A stretch of 64,000 bases of DNA from Heterodera schachtii (taxonomy: Eukaryota > Nematoda > Chromadorea > Rhabditida > Heteroderidae). This document shows positions 11,658 to 21,530 of the stretch, in pieces (the first letter of the stretch is position 1; the number at the start of each line of letters is the position of its first letter). Position numbers and translations under genes: made by a program. A model generated the notes under the pieces. It was not told the DNA's origin. It worked only from the letters and a program-made list of their open reading frames with translations, and searched no databases. Location: assembly GCA_023374025.1 (NCBI GenBank), contig SIJG01000044.1:501011-565010 (forward strand), in the 5' to 3' direction.

Positions 11658-12047
11658 TTTGAAGTGCGCGCGGGTGGCAACCGATGAAGGAATGAAGAAC
11701 AATAAATGCAGAAGTTTGACGAGACTTGGAGACGAACAAATAATTGTTGTGAAGAATAGGGAATTGATGAAGTGAAGAAAACGCGTAAAAATTTCCATTT
11801 TTATACAAAAATTTTCCCTGAAATTTTTTAATTGACAGTTTGTTTTTTGAACAAAAAAGCGATTCGTGCCAATTAGTATTAGCCGTAAAATTAACAAAAA
11901 AGCATATAGCATTAAGTTCAACGTCAAATCGACCGCCCCTTAATTGACCACCGTTTAAGGCTTAAATGATCAGCCCCAAGCATTAATTAAACAGGCAATT
12001 TTCAATTAGTGCCGTTTTTAATTACCAATTTTTTGTCTTTACGCCTT

Positions 12048-12056
12048 TATAAATAG
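12048..12056 (+). promoter_or_regulatory. TATA box of the YxVP-repeat gene
   Basis: TATAAATAG lies about 80 bases upstream of the ATG at 12135, with a pyrimidine-rich CTCTCATTTTCATTCTCTC initiator region about 25-35 bases downstream. Position fits a Pol II core promoter for the plus-strand gene. Confidence 0.6.
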
Positions 12057-12134
12057 CGACGGAATGCACTCTCATTTTCATTCTCTCTGTAATCATTCAA
12101 CAAACAATTGCGTTGTTCTGTAATTATTATTATA

Positions 12135-14056
12135 ATGTGTTTCGGCTGCCGGAAGAAGAAAGGGAAGCGACAGAGTTCGCCTGAGTACACCAAAGTGGTG
12201 AGTTATTTTTTGGGGCTCTATTGCAATTTACACGACCATAAAATAATTTAACAACTTTAATGGGCCATAACTTTTAGAAGCAACAAATTACCTAAATATT
12301 CTTGATATCATTTAATAGTCCCAAAATTCCTCTATTTTCTACAAAGGTTGAAGAAATCAATTTTTTGAAACTATTTTGAAATATAACTAAATTCTTTGAA
12401 ATTTTGCAGGCTAATATATAACTCTTAAGCTATAGAATGATACATAGAATATTTAATTTGGATGCTTCTAGAAAAAATTATGGTCCATTAAAGTTGCCAA
12501 ATTCTTTTATGGTTGTGTAAATTGCAATAGCGCCGTTTTTTGTCATTTAATCATTTTGCTTATTTTCCTTAACTCTTCGCTCCTTTAAGATGCCCATTTC
12601 TCCAACAACGCCCCCTTATTCGCCGCCCAAGAAGCCTGATGGTGCCACATTATCGCCCCTCGAGCAGAAGCCAGTTGATAAATCGCCGCTTACGAAAAAA
12701 TCGAAGGCAAAATCTCCGTTCAAGAAGAAGGCTGGCACGAAACCTTCGATGAAGAAGAAAGCTGGCGCCAAAACACCGTTCAAGAAGAAGAAGCTTGGCA
12801 CGAAACCTTCGCTGAAGAAGAAGGCTGGCGCTAAAACACCACTCAAGAAGAAAGCGGAAGATAAATCGGCGCCTAAGAAAGAGCCGGAGGATAAAACGAA
12901 ACCGGAAGATAAATGGCCGCTTAAGAAGGAGCCGGAGGACAAATCGCCACTCCAGAAGAAACTGGAAGATAAATGGCCGCCCAAGAAGCCCGACTTTTCT
13001 TCACCGTCCAAGAAGCCTGTTCCTCTGCCATGTGCTGCACCGGGTGCCAAAGTGCGTTTTCCGCAATGGCAATTTTCTGTGGCGTCTTGTCTACTAATTA
13101 CAAACACAATTAAGACTGCTTCTCCTCTGCGTCCTTTGTCACCAGCGTCTCGTCAACCGATCAAAAAACATGGCGCCGCTGCATCGCCTCTCAAAAAGCA
13201 TGCTCTTCCACTGCGTCCTCTTTCGCCGGCGGGCAAACGACCGGCTCCTCATCCTCCTCAACGTGCACTAACAGCAGCGAAAGTGAAAACTGATGCATCT
13301 CATTTTTCTGTACTTTTTTCAATCGCAACAATATTTTAGCCTGTTGCTCTTCCTCTGCGTGCTCCGTCGCCAGCAGCTCATGGTCAAGCAGTTCATCAAC
13401 CTGTTCAGCATGGTCCACTTCATCAACATGCTCAGCATGGTCCATTCCATCAACCTGTTCATCCTTATGCACCGCCTCATCAGCAGCAGCCAATTCATCC
13501 TCGTTTTTCACCGCCACAACCGCTGCCATTCCAAATGCCGGCTATGCCAACAATTGCGACTGGTGGTGGACCGTTGCTCCAAGTCAACGTGCAACGAAAA
13601 GAGAAGCCGACTCCGCAGCCTGTTGCGCCGTTACGTGCTGGTGTGAAGCCCATTCCGCAACGAAAGCCAGTGAAGGCTGATGATGAGGAGCAGCAGAATG
13701 CTGAGGAGGAGGATGACATGTACAACCCAAAACAGCAACAACCATTGGAGCATGGGACACCGAAGAACGCTCTTGACGAAGATGACATGTACAATGTGCC
13801 GGACGCACTGAAAAGCGACCATGGCGGAGGTGACGCGCAACAGAATCGTGGAATGACGACACCGAGCAATGCTCTTGACGAAGATGACATGTACAACGTG
13901 CCGGACGCACTGAAAAGCGACCATGGCGAAGGCAACGCGCAACAGATGGATGCACAGAAGAATGATGTCGACGAGGATGATCTGTACAATGTGCCGAACA
14001 CAACGAAGGACAGTACAGACGATGATGACTTGTACAGAGTGCCGAAATCATATTAA
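12135..14056 (+). CDS. Lys-rich protein with Cys/basic N-terminus and four acidic YxVP motifs
   Basis: Not a family I recognise. Exons 12135-12197, 12590-13282 and 13340-14056 are all phase 0 and give about 490 aa. The N-terminus is MCFGCRRKKGKRQ: two cysteines next to a basic cluster, as in palmitoylated membrane-bound adaptors. Exon 2 is a Lys/Pro/Ala repeat region (units such as KKKAGAKTPFKK, then PEDKWPLKK). Exon 3 starts with a His/Gln/Pro-rich stretch, and the end carries repeated acidic tyrosine sites: DEDDMYNVP twice, DEDDLYNVP and DDDLYRVP. YxxP sites are the classic Src-phosphorylated, Crk-SH2-binding motifs of p130Cas. 13049-13111 could be a further in-frame 63-base intron (AAA|GTGCGT ... 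TTAAG|ACT). A nuclear, histone-H1-like role is an alternative given the Lys repeats. Confidence 0.75.
12213..12534. repeat. Palindromic MITE in intron 1 of the YxVP gene
   Basis: Inverted arms: left GGCTCTATTGCAATTTACAC...TTTAATGGGCCATAACTTTT; right is the near reverse complement, ending ...GTGTAAATTGCAATAGCGCC. The arms are about 110 bp each with an AT-rich centre and fill most of the intron. Confidence 0.75.
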
Positions 14057-14667
14057 TGTTGTAAATGTGTGTCTATGTATTCATATAAAAGTGCCGGCCC
14101 CTGCTTTATTGTGCCTATTGTATATATGTTATGTAGATATATGCTTGATGTTGTGATTGTACCATTATGTTTCCACATAAAAATTTGTGTTTGTTTGTTC
14201 CATGTGCCAAATTAAATCACGCAGAAACAAATTAAAATAGGTATTTAAATCGTTCCAAAATTATCTTACATCAGATTACTCCATGGTGATCGGCTGGGTA
14301 TTGTTCTTCCAACTTGAAATTGAATTTTTGTCAAATGAACTTGTGCGAGATCGTTTTTACTCATTGAGAGTTTTCGAATTGTACAATAATTACCGGGATT
14401 AATCATTTTATCGGAGCATGTGACTCAAACTTTTTGAATTTCAATGCTAACGGAAAATCACAATATTTGAACACACAAAATCGAAATTCAAAGGTCATCA
14501 GCAGGTCGAACAGCGCCATTTTTATACATTACATATATCTGAGTATACATAAAATATTATCCAACAAAAACTCCTACAAATTTATGGTACAATAATTGGT
14601 GGGCAACAACAAAAACAGAAAAAACGGTGCATATCATTGGCACTGTGCCATTCTCCATCAAACTTCC
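14057..14667. other. Intergenic region, nothing recognised
   Basis: Lies between two convergent genes. Contains 3' flank of the YxVP gene and AT-rich DNA; no coding features, no repeats beyond short A/T runs. Confidence 0.4.
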
Positions 14668-14668
14668 T

Positions 14669-14808
14669 CCGTCATTCGTCGTCTCGTCCATGGCTTCTTA
14701 TTCTCCCTCGTCCTCCGTCATTCGTCGTCTCGTCCATGGCTTCTTATTCTCCCTCGTCCTCCGTCATTCGTCGTCTCGTCCATGGCTTCTTATTCTCCCT
14801 CGTCCTCC
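14669..14808. repeat. Three tandem copies of a 46-bp unit overlapping a stop codon
   Basis: The unit containing GTCATTCGTCGTCTCGTCC and ATGGCTTCTTATTCTCCC repeats at exact 46-bp spacing (copy starts at 14671, 14717 and 14763). Read on the minus strand, each copy includes GGGAGAATAAG, the end and TAA stop of the acidic-tail gene. The array therefore begins with the last codons of that gene and duplicates its terminator into the 3' UTR. Confidence 0.85.
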
Positions 14809-17800
14809 TCTTCGTCGTCTTCGTTCTCATCACCACTTTCCTCCCCTTCTTCATTCTCATTGTCCGTCGTTTCCTCCTCCTCGTCCGTTTCGGTTTCCGT
14901 CTCAGTTTCCTCCTCCGCCTTCTTCGACTTCTCCCGGTCCGCCTCCGACTTTTGGCCCAGCGTCGCCGAAGATTTTTGCGTCGTACTTTTGGCCTCGGCC
15001 GATTCCGTCGCCGAAGATTTTTGCGTCACCGATGTGTCACTGCCCAACTGTTTGCTGATGGTACCGGGCTTCTTCTGAGAAACGCGCTGTCGTTCGGCTG
15101 CTTACAAATTAGCGTAAGCCTTCTAAAAATAGAGGAAAGTTAGAATCACTAAGCTAACGAATCAGGCAGAATTGAGGGATCAGTGGTCTGTCATGAATCG
15201 AATTCTGCTCTAATTCATCCCATGAATCCAATCAGTTAACCATATTCAGTTACTAAGCATAGCTTTTTGCTAATGAATATGGCATGTCTTTTGGCTTATT
15301 CAGAATCCGGGGACCCAAACTCAACAAAAAGTCAAGAATTTTGAAGGCTTGTGTTAAAATCAGGGCTCGGATCTGTTCTTATTTCTAAGAAATGTTCTGA
15401 TTTGGAGGGTCAAAATCTTAGAAAATGAAAATGTTCTTATTTCTAAGAAATGTTCTGATTTTGGGCTATTGTTCTTATTTTGTTCTTATTTCTTAAAATT
15501 ATTCAAAAAGCTTGAAATTTTATGGCAGAAATTCAATATTTTATTAAGAAAATATAAGATTTGAGGCAAAATTTGGTCATTTTTGGACAAAATCTGTTAA
15601 CAAATCGCATAAAAATTACAAAATTTTTCCCGGCGGCGCCTATCGGCGCCACCGGACCCTCTTTTTTCCCTAAATTTTTGGAAGAAGCGCGCCGTAAAAA
15701 AGCGTTTTTAAAAGCGAAAAAAAAGTCGTCAATTGAAATTGCAAAAATTGACTTTTTTTTGATTAAAATCTGTTAACAAATCGCAATTAAAATTTAAAAA
15801 ATTAAAAAATATCCTTTAAGTCAATTTAGGGCAATCATACTGGCGAAAAAATGTGTGGTTTGCTGAGCCAAGTGCTTAATGAATATGGTGTGAACGCTGA
15901 AAAAGTGCACCTTATTGTTCGTGACAACGAAAGTGCAATGCAAAAAGCGACTCGTATTGCCGGTTTTGAATCAATGCATTGCACTGCCCATAATTTTAAC
16001 TTGGTTATTTTGATTAATCATAAATATCATGATTATCTTTTTTAATTTAGTGTGTATGGGATGCCTTGAAAAAGCTGTCAATCGATGCATTATTAGAAAA
16101 AATTAAAAAATCAATCAGAAAGATCCGGAAGTCACGGGTTTTGGGCGATGAATTTTCGGCACTTCAAGACGAATCTGGAATTCCCCAGCGTAATTTAGTC
16201 AAAGTAGCCACAATCTGTTTTTTTAATATATTTCTATGTTTTTTTAGGGAATAACGGTCCGGTGGAACAGTGTTTTTCTAATGCTCGAACGATTTTACGA
16301 AAATGAGGAGGCCCTGGTGTTAATGCCGGCAAAAGACAAAAGTTTTCCAGTGTTTTCACCGGTTGATTGGAAAACAATGAGAAGCATTTGCGAGCTTCTT
16401 CGGCCAATTTATCGTGCGACCTTAAAAGTCCAATCAAGGAAGGCCGGACTTTCATCCGTTGTCCCTTTACTAAAATACATCGATTTTGAACTTCGCCGTC
16501 TGAGCACCGATTTTCCGGTTGTACGAGATCAATTACGGACTTCGTTTGCCAAAAGATTTGAAGGCAAATTGCTAATTATTTGATTCGTTTTAATGATTTT
16601 TAAGGGTGGGAATACAGCGAAAAATTATTGGTCGCAACACTTCTTGACCCTGCGTACAAGGGAGCCTTTTTTAAGGATGGTGTAATATTTGAGCGTGCCA
16701 AAGATATGTTGCTTAATGAAGCAGAAAGAATTGCCATAAAATGTGTTGAGGTACAATAACATTTTTTTAATTTTTGCTTTTAATTTCTGACTTTGCTCTT
16801 AAGTTTGATACCACTGAACTATTGGCGGTGCCTGAAATTGAAGTGACTGAAGATCCGTTTTTGGCATTTGGAACTGACACAGTAGAAAATGACAATACTT
16901 TTATGCTTCCAATCTCTCCAACACCATCACCATCATTAGCTAGCGCCAAGGCTATGGCAGCTGGGGTAGAACATTTTTGTTTTATTTTAGATATTTTTAC
17001 ACATTTTAGCAAGTGGCTGATTATTTAAATAGCCAAATTGTCGACTGTGAATCACACAATTTTTGGGCAAATCAAATTCAAGCAGCCAAATACCCATTAC
17101 TTATTCCTTTAGTCAAAAAATATCATTCGGCTCCATGCACATCAGCCGAGAGTGAGCGGATGTTTTCTGCGGCTAAACTTATTGTGACAGATTTGAGAAA
17201 AAGATTAGCAGGAGAAACGTTGAAAGAACTCCTTTTTCTTCAACAGAATTTGCCTCTATGGATTTAAATTTTAAATTTAATTGAATTTTACTGTGTGGAT
17301 AAATTTTTTGGATTAAAAAAATTGAAAAACTTCGTGCTTCGAGCTTCGAAAACTTCGCGGTTTTTGGGCTTCGAACTTCGAACTTCGTGCTTCGGAAAAA
17401 ATTGGGCTTCGTCTTCGGCTTCGGCTTCGAGTGCCAAGCTGAGCTTCGCCCATCCCTGATCGGCACCGCCGGACCCCCTCCCCTCGCCCATTCACCAAAA
17501 GTTTTTTGGAAAATGCGCCGCAAAAAAAAAGAGTTTAAAAATCTGATTTTTTGATTCCGAATGCATTGAAATTTACGATTTGCTTAATTCCTCACCAAAC
17601 TTGTTAAAATCGATTAATGGGAAGTGAAAATATAATATTTAATGCATTTCGATCGAATAAATTGTAAAAATAACTGATTTGAAGCAATTTTGCGAAATGT
17701 TCTTATTTTTGACCCTAAAATCTTATTTTTTGGCCTTGATGTTCTTATTTTGAAAAATTTTCGATCCGAGCCCTGGTTAAAATATGTACAAAATGATGAC

Positions 17801-18368
17801 TAATTTTGATTTCCAATGATTTGTGACTAATTTTGCTTGCATCAGTTAGCGAAAATATGATGAATTTTCGACTTTTTGTACCAATTCGGATCCAGGATTC
17901 GGAATAGGCGCACAAATGCATGTCATCATAATCGTGATCAATGACCACAAAACATGCAAATTCAGAACCCTAAATGACTGCAACAAAAGGCCCAATGCGA
18001 TAGAAATCAATGGAAGATTACTGATCAGTGATCAGAAGCCAAATGCACCGCACCTTCTTCTCATGTACGATGTTGTCGACCACCACTTTGCCGTGAAAGT
18101 CCTCCAATGAGTCGGCCTCGTGCATGAAGTCGCGCGACTGCATTTGGTAGTCGAGATTCTCCTGCTTGAGGAACTGTCCCATCGCCTTAATTAGGGGGGG
18201 GATGTCATTAGCAAAAGCAAATGTTAGCAGAAAATAAAGCCAAACACACACAAAACAGACAAAATACAGACCCTATTCTTCTTGGAGCGACAGCATTGTG
18301 AGATGATGACAAACAGAGCACTGAGGACGAAGAACGATTTGGACAGGCAACAGAATGAGAGGGAACAT
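14790..18368 (-). CDS. Small protein with long acidic Ser/Thr/Glu tail, possible N-terminal membrane segment
   Basis: Function unknown. Exons in phase: 18185-18054 (MGQFLKQENLDYQMQSRDF...) and 15074-14790 (KKPGTISKQL... ending in a Glu/Asp/Thr-rich tail, EEETETETETDEEEE, GDENEDDEEEDEGE). A further upstream exon down to 18272 splices in phase and would add FFVLSALFVIISQCC followed by RSKKNR, a membrane segment plus basic stop-transfer. In that frame it has no ATG and an in-frame TAA just upstream; the ATG at 18368 is one base out of frame. So either translation starts at the ATG at 18182 or there is an indel. The intron between 18054 and 15074 contains a whole hAT element. The 3' end is tandemly repeated (14669-14808). 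Confidence 0.5.
15361..17775 (+). mobile_element. hAT-superfamily DNA transposon with intact ends, inserted in an intron
   Basis: 2,415 bp. Termini are CAGGGCTCGGATC (15361-15373) and its exact complement GATCCGAGCCCTG (17763-17775). Both flanks carry the 8-bp target duplication GTTAAAAT (15353-15360 and 17776-17783), diagnostic of hAT. It carries a truncated transposase, subterminal copies of a GCGCCACCGGACCC/GCACCGCCGGACCC motif at about 15650 and 17465, and many TTCTTATTT motifs near both ends. A CTTCG-rich stretch at about 17325-17455 looks like a nested insertion ending in CCCATCCCTG. Confidence 0.95.
15830..17267 (+). pseudogene. hAT transposase, 5'-truncated
   Basis: Exons 15830-16003, 16051-16203, 16248-16563, 16605-16750, 16804-16965 and 17010-17267 are in phase and encode about 402 aa. 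Recognisable hAT blocks in order: HLIVRDNESAMQKA with HCTAHNFNL (second catalytic Asp and CxxH), VRWNSVFLML, LLVATLLDPAYK, and the C-terminal dimerisation block SAESERMFSAAKLIV...RKRLAGETL...LQQNLPLW. The BED zinc finger and the first RNase-H strand with its catalytic Asp should lie upstream, but only about 470 bp of non-coding AT-rich DNA remains between the left terminus and the first exon. The copy is therefore probably inactive as an enzyme, though its ends look mobilisable. The third intron uses a GC donor (GAAG|GCAAAT). Confidence 0.88.
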
Positions 18369-19035
18369 TTTTATGATTTTACTGAAAATGGAGAAAATTT
18401 TATTTAAATTTTATGCATGGCACTTTTGCTATTTAGGTAAAACTCGTTCAACGATGGGTTTTGGGGGTCCCTGATACAAATCTGGAATCTGACATAAGTG
18501 GCGAATTATCTGCAAATGTTTCCGCATACCTTCCGCCCAATTGTCCCGCGGCTTTTACACACCGTTCCAGTTCAGAATTTTAGACCCGAAAATTTTCAAA
18601 AATACACCAACCCTAAGAAATGAAAAATTTCTCAATCATTCATCTTCAAAATTTATTTCTTTATTTTCTTTACAAGAATTAAAATTATTTATCTCAATAC
18701 TGATTTGGTCTAATTTTTTACCTTTTTGAATACATTTTGTCATCCCTTAAAAATGAGTTTTGGTGCCGATTTTCCATTTTTAGAGCCTATTTTTGGGATT
18801 TTTTAAAGCCTAGAGCCTACCTATTTTGGCAGTTTTTAGAGCCTAAAAATATCATCCCTAATTATTAATACATATTTAAACTTGCTTAATAAATCATTGA
18901 GATTTTAAATTTAAATTAAAATATTTAATGTATGACGTCAAATGAATTTCTTGCTAATCAATAAAATTGATCCAATATTTCTTTGATAATATATATAAAT
19001 TAGTTACGTAAAATATTTTTTGCCCATTTTAATAA

Positions 19036-20930
19036 TGTTGTTTTATACCGGCTTGCGCGCGTTGTTAATCATAGAATTTTTCGGTAAGTCTTTAAGTTAC
19101 TAAATACGGCGAATTTTTTTTTGCAATTTTAAAAATTAATTTTGGGCGATTATTTGTCCGGATTTTGTCAAAATAAATCTTTAATTCGGCGAATTATTTG
19201 TTTGGATTTTTTTAAAATTAAATAAGTGGCCAATATTTTTCCGATTTTTTAACAAAATTAATTTCTTTTTTTTCTGTATTCGGTGCGTCTGTGGAAACTT
19301 TTGAAATCCTTAACGACATTATAAGAAAGGAACTGTCAAATGTTGGTTGGACATGTCAAAAGTTTTCTGAACAAATCGTTGCCCAAATGGGCGAGAATGG
19401 CACAAAAAAATTTGTCAACGATTTAATGGCGGAACAGTCGCCCATACTTTGGCTTCTCAATTTGTCAATTGGAACGGTAAAAAAATAAATTTCCAAAAAA
19501 TTATTAAATAAAATTGAATTTAAAAAATTTAATTAAATTGAAAATATGTTTTTGATTATCTCGAGACAAATTTTTTAAAACCACTGAATTTATAAGTAAA
19601 AGAAATTTTCAAAAAATTAAATAAAACAATTTGCTTAATAAAAATATTAAATATTTCATGCCTAATTTAATTAATTTTCCATCGATTTTGGGTGCCATCT
19701 TCCGCAAAAAGTGCCGAAAACTCAGCTATACATCAACAATCAATTGAAGCAACCGTAAATTGTATGAAAAGCGTGACGAAATGGGCAAAATTTGAGCAAA
19801 TGTTTTTGTTTGGCCAAGAAATTGGCGGGTCAACAGAAATATTTTTGGTGCCAAAAATTCACTGGGTGTTGGCACAACGAATCCGTGCCCATTTTGGCAC
19901 TGAAATTGGCAGATTGAGGAATTTGGACTTTGAACAAGCAATTGGTGCCGGTTTTGCCGGAATTAGACAAAAATTGGCCAAATTAATTGGCATTTGCCAA
20001 CAAATTGATAAATCATTGCAATTAATGGCATTTATCAAACTGTTCACAAAGACAAAACCCCAAAAAGACAAGAGCGGAATAATGGTTATCAATTCGTTTT
20101 AAAATACATATTCCATTACTTTTTATTCCAATTTTTAATTTTTTAATTTCCAAAAAAAACGAAATTAAGATTTCATAAAATTTGATTTTTTATTTAATTC
20201 GTAGTTGTCAGAATGATTTGAAATTTTGCAGAAAATCCTTAGGCTAAGGGCTCAGTCTCCAAAATTTCAAATTTTATTCACATACAAATTCTAAAAAACT
20301 GCTTTTTTATAAACTTGAAAATTATATTTTTGACTAGAAATTTTCAAGTTTTACAAAAACGAAATTATTACAACAAAAAAAAAGGAAAAGAAATTTGTAA
20401 AATTTTTTCAGACTATTAGCCTTTATGCTAATGTATTTCTTTCAAAATTTCAAGTAATCATTCTGATGACCACTACAAAATGAATAAGAAATAAGATTTT
20501 TTTTCAACTTCGTCATAATTATGTGCATATTTTTCGAATCTTATTAATTAGTTAATTAGTTAATTAATAAACTCATATACTTACTCCCCCTCCCCTTTTT
20601 GTGACATGAAGCGGTGGCGTCATGGCACACAACAAATGACTGAAAATTTGCTGGACCAACAATTGACCCAACTCCGTCCAATGTTCAACACCGCAGAGAA
20701 ACAGTTTGGCACTGAATTGGATGCCATTTGGAGCAAAGAAAATTGTGGGCAGAAAAAAGTCCCAATTGTTTGCCAAATTTTGGCGGAACTGCGCAAATTG
20801 AGCGACCATTGGCATGAACTGTTTGTCAAGCTGTACCTTAGCAGTGTGTGCTGTAAAACACTTGAACTTGGCTCAACTTCACAACGACGACACGGTAGTG
20901 GCACAGTGTCCTACCGTAATCCTATGTTCT
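19036..20930 (+). pseudogene. Coding fragments of an unrecognised gene, splicing unresolved
   Basis: Four coding-looking pieces lie in order. 19036-19084 (MLFYTGLRALLIIEFF, then a GTAAGT donor) looks like a signal segment. 19285-19479 (ETFEILNDIIRKEL... LSIGT, then GTAAAA). 19692-20098 (KSVTKWAKFEQMFLFGQEI... IGAGFAGIRQKLAKLIGI). 20606-20930 (MTENLLDQQLTQLRPMF... LRKLSDHWHELFVKLY). The last three lack an AG acceptor next to the start of their open frame, so I cannot join them into one message. Amino-acid composition is protein-like and resembles the large gene from 30.5 kb onward, but no family is recognisable. The last piece ends in TAA just before the LTR element insertion at 20944. It may be a decayed gene or one with unusual splice sites. 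Confidence 0.35.
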
Positions 20931-20943
20931 AATGAAATGTTTT

Positions 20944-21226
20944 TGTTCGGGTACTGACCCGACCGAGACATTATTTATTTAAATTTATTTATTTTGTCTT
21001 TTTCTCTCCCTTTTATATTTTCTCTATTTTATTGTGTCTGTTTACCATTGTCGTGTCAGACACTTCATTCCCCAGCCATTTGTTTCCCCCGTCCCTTTTG
21101 CATGTTCATTAATATTGTCCTCCGACCTTTCCCATCTCCGATCAATATTATTTATTTGTGTTCTCCAATAAATATTTGTTTTATTATTGGACTTCATTTG
21201 AGCTTCGGTTATTGAAGGACCGAACA
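20944..21226 (+). repeat. 5' LTR
   Basis: Starts TGTTCGGGTACTGACCCG, ends GAAGGACCGAACA. Contains CAATAAATATT, a likely polyadenylation signal. Same length and apparently same sequence as the 3' LTR. Confidence 0.96.
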
Positions 21227-21401
21227 TTGGCGACGCCCGTGAACACAACTGAAGAAAAGCGAACATTCTTCAAGAATATTTCACCAGAAGTGAATATTCT
21301 AAAATTCGGCAAGAAAGTCAGCTCTGTGCTGCTTTCCAATCGTCAAATAAAAAGCAATTGCGGACAGTTTCCGAATTGCTAATCCGGCAATAAAATCCTA
21401 A

Positions 21402-21515
21402 TCACCCAGGAGGTGTAAGGAACCACCAGGCGTGGTCAAATTCAACGAATTTTGTCCAAATCACCCAGGAGGTGTGAGGAACCACCAGGAGTGGTCAAAT
21501 TCAAGGAATTTTGTT
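21402..21515 (+). repeat. Tandem direct repeat in retrotransposon leader
   Basis: ATCACCCAGGAGGTGTAAGG...GGTCAAATTCAACGAATTTTG is followed at once by a second, slightly different copy (GTGAGG, AGTGG, CAAGG variants). The period is about 59 bp, and the repeat ends just before the gag ATG. A role in packaging or translation is possible but not shown. Confidence 0.8.
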
Positions 21516-21530
21516 TTCGAATAATTCAAA

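Noticed and set aside
12616..13107. Minus-strand frame rich in Ser/Phe/Leu opposite the Lys-rich exon
   Set aside because: Shadow of the AAG-rich coding strand; no splice sites or start context.
14596..15143. Three overlapping plus-strand frames full of Ser/Pro/Leu
   Set aside because: They are the antisense of the acidic-tail gene and its 46-bp tandem repeat; the minus frame has the splice sites and composition of a gene.
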